In this document: positions 5,668 through 6,125 of the stretch, in pieces | Layout: each line of letters starts with the position of its first letter | Position numbering within the stretch: the first letter of the stretch is position 1 | Made by a program: the position numbers and the translations under genes | Assembly (NCBI GenBank): GCA_947177845.1 | Contig: CAMWVZ010000062.1 | Location: forward strand, 1-6,125 | Source: an uncultured Bacteroidales bacterium | Lineage (GTDB): Bacteria; Bacteroidota; Bacteroidia; Bacteroidales; P3 | DNA: 6,125 bases | Reading direction: 5' to 3' | Notes under the pieces: model-generated | Told to the model about the DNA's origin: nothing | Databases searched by the model: none | What the model saw: only the letters and a program-made list of their open reading frames with translations

Positions 5668-5898
5668 CTACTTCTTTAATGAAGCGGTCGCGCTGTTACC
5701 CGACAATCCCGAAGTATCCGCTTTCAGATACCGCAGGAATGTCCGGTAGTTGCAGCCGTAAACAGGATAGATATACTTCTTCCATACCATCTTATGGCAG
5801 GAATCCTGATAGGGTTCGTAATGGAGTCTGTCTATCTCCTGTATCTGTTTGGCGCGAAGCAAATAGCCTTCGCTATGATTGTTTGCCTTAGATTTCAT
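5668..5898 (-). CDS. Small conserved-looking hypothetical protein (76 aa)
   Basis: This minus-strand gene encodes a 76-residue basic, aromatic-rich protein that I cannot name. Residues 11-59 (GYLLRAKQIQEIDRLHYEP...CHKMVWKKYIYPVYGCNYRTFLRYLKA) look like a real folded domain: a helix, the HYEPYQDSCH loop, then VWKKYIYPVYG and YRTFLRYL. From memory this pattern resembles small hypothetical proteins seen repeatedly in Bacteroides genomes, but no function is known to me. The last 16 residues are Ser/Ala/Lys-rich and probably disordered. ATG at 5898 (reading leftwards) is chosen; an in-frame TTG at 5946 would add 16 residues. It has no signal peptide or membrane segment. It converges on the lipoprotein gene with hairpins in between. 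No convincing Bacteroides promoter was found upstream. The opposite-strand frame over the same DNA looks like a shadow. Confidence 0.7.
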   Translation of the reverse strand: MKSKANNHSEGYLLRAKQIQEIDRLHYEPYQDSCHKMVWKKYIYPVYGCNYRTFLRYLKADTSGLSGNSATASLKK

Positions 5899-6090
5899 AG
5901 GCGTTATTTTATTTATTAACAATTTGTTTTTGTGTCTTCCGACCAATTTCGACTTTTGGTTTTGCCGAGGTGGGAACGATGCGCTGATAATCTTCTTCTT
6001 GATTCAAGGTTTTTAGGGGTTATTACTCGTAGATTTTACTTGATTGTCTGTTTTTTCTGAAGCAAAAATCTGTAAAAAGAAGATTACAAC
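5899..6090. other. AT-rich intergenic region upstream of the minus-strand gene
   Basis: No coding frame of convincing protein character was found on either strand. It presumably contains the promoter of the minus-strand gene, but I see no TAnnTTTG with a suitable -33 element on that strand. A 10-bp inverted pair, TAATCTTCTT (5988-5997) and AAGAAGATTA (6077-6086), lies 79 nt apart; its low complexity makes chance likely. Confidence 0.5.
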
Positions 6091-6124
6091 AAAAAATAGT
6101 GTCCGTTTTAGACACTGTTTTTGT
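6089..6124. repeat. Inverted repeat with A- and T-tracts (possible bidirectional terminator)
   Basis: AGTGTC (6098-6103) and GACACT (6111-6116) form a perfect 6-bp inverted repeat around CGTTTTA. The symmetry continues through a T/G position into A- and T-tracts, so the arm read inwards from either side is nearly ACAAAAAA(T/C)AGTGTC, 14 of 15 bases alike. As RNA, each strand gives a short stem followed by six or so U residues, which fits a bidirectional terminator. An operator or an element end is also possible. The right edge cuts the context. Confidence 0.55.
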
Positions 6125-6125
6125 G

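Noticed and set aside
5679..5891. Plus-strand frame opposite the small minus-strand gene
   Set aside because: Its translation is rich in Arg, Ser, Pro and Cys with no domain-like pattern, while the minus strand reads a coherent helix-and-aromatic pattern.

Overview
This window is most likely a piece of a Mu/P2-type contractile-tailed prophage or phage of a Bacteroides-like host. Three things suggest the host. The lipoprotein gene is preceded by the Bacteroidetes -7 promoter element (TAnnTTTG). The genes lack recognisable Shine-Dalgarno sequences. The tail-fibre protein carries motifs I associate with Bacteroidales phages, such as YKDKLDGIA...QADW...SDAFIKNKP and AGFMSxxDKxKLD. The assignment is inferred from these features, not from any database search.

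Positions 3-4812 hold a tightly packed plus-strand block of six genes. The order is baseplate spike (Mu gp45/P2 gpV-like, cut by the left edge), gp25/W-like wedge protein, a LysM (P2 gpX-like) protein, a baseplate J-like protein (Mu gp47), a protein in the gpI/Mu gp48 position, and a 764-residue tail fibre. Neighbouring genes overlap by 4-16 nt or are separated by 3-5 nt, so they are almost certainly one late transcript. Their products should form the tail tip: spike and LysM hub, wedges (W, J, I), then the fibre that binds the host surface. The fibre is modular. It has a baseplate-attachment N-terminus, a tail-fibre repeat region, two copies of a roughly 70-residue domain each followed by collagen-like Gly-X-Y triplets, three copies of an AGxMSxxDKxK motif, and an AT-rich C-terminal tip.

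Positions 4798-5616 hold a separate unit: a consensus Bacteroides promoter overlapping the end of the fibre gene, a 236-residue lipoprotein gene, and a strong hairpin terminator. This looks like a phage 'moron', meaning a cargo gene with its own promoter and terminator that could be expressed from the prophage. Its function is not recognised.

Positions 5617-6125 hold a second hairpin, a small minus-strand gene of 76 codons convergent with the lipoprotein gene, about 230 nt of AT-rich intergenic DNA, and near the right edge an inverted repeat flanked by A and T tracts that could be a bidirectional terminator, an operator or the end of an element. I saw no RNA gene, CRISPR array, transposase, reverse transcriptase or integrase.
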